Of a DNA stretch of 6,150 nucleotides, positions 5,889 to 6,150 are shown in pieces; position 1 is the stretch's first letter; every line of letters starts with the position of its first letter. Under the pieces are notes generated by a model, which saw nothing but the letters and a program-made list of their open reading frames with translations, was not told where the DNA came from and searched no databases. The position numbers and the translations under genes were made by a program. The DNA comes from DASTCC01 sp035711465 (GTDB lineage Bacteria > Acidobacteriota > Vicinamibacteria > Vicinamibacterales > SCN-69-37): assembly GCA_035711465.1 (NCBI GenBank), contig DASTCC010000338.1, positions 1 to 6,150 of the forward strand, in the 5' to 3' direction.

Positions 5889-5942
5889 GCGTCCGGACGC
5901 GCACGGTTGACGGCCGTGTCGATTTAATCCAAGATGCTAGCA
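5889..5942 (+). promoter_or_regulatory. PadR promoter/operator candidate with two palindromes
   Basis: A 12-bp perfect palindrome GCGTCCGGACGC (5889-5900) lies just upstream of a -35-like TTGACG (5907-5912). A 17-base spacer leads to a weak -10 candidate, CAAGAT (5930-5935), with three of six consensus matches. An 8-bp perfect palindrome TGCTAGCA (5935-5942) then abuts the ATG at 5943. With this -10, transcription would begin close to that ATG, so the message could be leaderless, consistent with the lack of a clear ribosome-binding site. PadR proteins commonly repress their own promoters through palindromic sites, which makes the second palindrome a natural operator candidate. All of this is inferred from sequence. 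Confidence 0.4.
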
Positions 5943-6150
5943 ATGGCCCGCGACGTCCTCGGCGAAGTCGAGCACCTCGTCCTCCTCGCGTTGCTCCGGC
6001 TCGACGCGCCCGCGTACGGCGTGCCAATCATGGCCGAGATCGAGCACCGCACCGGCCGCAAGCCGTCGCGAGCGGCCGTCTACATCGCGCTGCAGCGGCT
6101 CGCAGAGAAGGGGCTCGTGTCGTCGGAGCTCGCCGATCCGACACCCCAGC
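5943..6150 (+). CDS. PadR-family transcriptional regulator, 3' partial
   Basis: The first 69 residues of a PadR-type winged-helix repressor, cut by the right edge. The DNA-binding domain is clear: the opening helix (HLVLLALLRL, 11-20), AYGVPIMAEIEHRTGR (24-39), the recognition helix region SRAAVYIALQRLAEKGLV (42-59) and the start of the wing (SSELADPTPQ, 60-69). PadR proteins usually total about 100-180 residues, with a C-terminal dimerisation helix that lies outside the window. The ATG at 5943 fits the usual family N-terminus; an in-frame ATG at 5934 would add only MLA, and an in-frame TAA at 5925-5927 excludes any earlier start. In Acidobacteriota such regulators often precede ADOP permease genes, so one may lie just past the edge. 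The ligand is unknown. Confidence 0.92.
   Translation, partial: MARDVLGEVEHLVLLALLRLDAPAYGVPIMAEIEHRTGRKPSRAAVYIALQRLAEKGLVSSELADPTPQ

Noticed and set aside
5799..5930. A possible small gene between the DinB-like and PadR genes
   Set aside because: The only open frames are arginine-rich shadows of GC-rich sequence with no RBS or domain; the stretch is better read as a control region.

Overview
The window is GC-rich DNA with third codon positions almost all G or C. It carries the 3' part of an ADOP/MacB-type permease with no ATPase beside it, a PadR-family regulator beginning at the right edge, a DinB-like protein, and several exported proteins of limited annotation. ADOP permeases with PadR regulators and DinB-like proteins together suggest an Acidobacteriota chromosome, probably Vicinamibacteria-like. 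That placement is an inference from gene content. I see no phage, transposase, CRISPR, rRNA or tRNA gene.

Layout, left to right. (1) The permease C-terminal part, plus strand, up to 1538. (2) A gene-poor stretch (1539-1937) with clustered GCATGC words, a four-copy 7-bp tandem repeat and two small hairpins. (3) A short gene of unknown function ending at 2249, whose 5' end looks wrong: codon bias begins only near 1938, and the best ribosome-binding site serves an ATG in another frame. (4) A strong hairpin between convergent genes (2265-2300). (5) A minus-strand pair: an exported protein of unknown function (3218-3787), then a secreted metallophosphoesterase (2311-3198) 19 bases downstream. (6) A 194-bp divergent region (3788-3981). 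(7) A plus-strand lipoprotein of the endonuclease/exonuclease/phosphatase family (3982-4968). (8) A repeat-structured intergenic element (about 5000-5168) with 10-bp-periodic TGGAG words in inverted arms. (9) A DinB-like protein (5190-5798) with a hairpin over its stop codon. (10) A palindrome-rich control region, then a PadR regulator cut by the window end.

The most coherent functional group is the divergent locus 2311-4968. It has two metal-dependent phosphoesterases of unrelated folds, both predicted to leave the cytoplasm, transcribed away from a shared control region, with one accompanied by an exported protein of unknown function. A role in extracytoplasmic phosphoester breakdown is plausible but unproven. 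Nothing here is clearly a new system. The items most worth a second look are the 10-bp-periodic inverted element, the apparent frame disruption in the small gene, and the divergent phosphoesterase locus.
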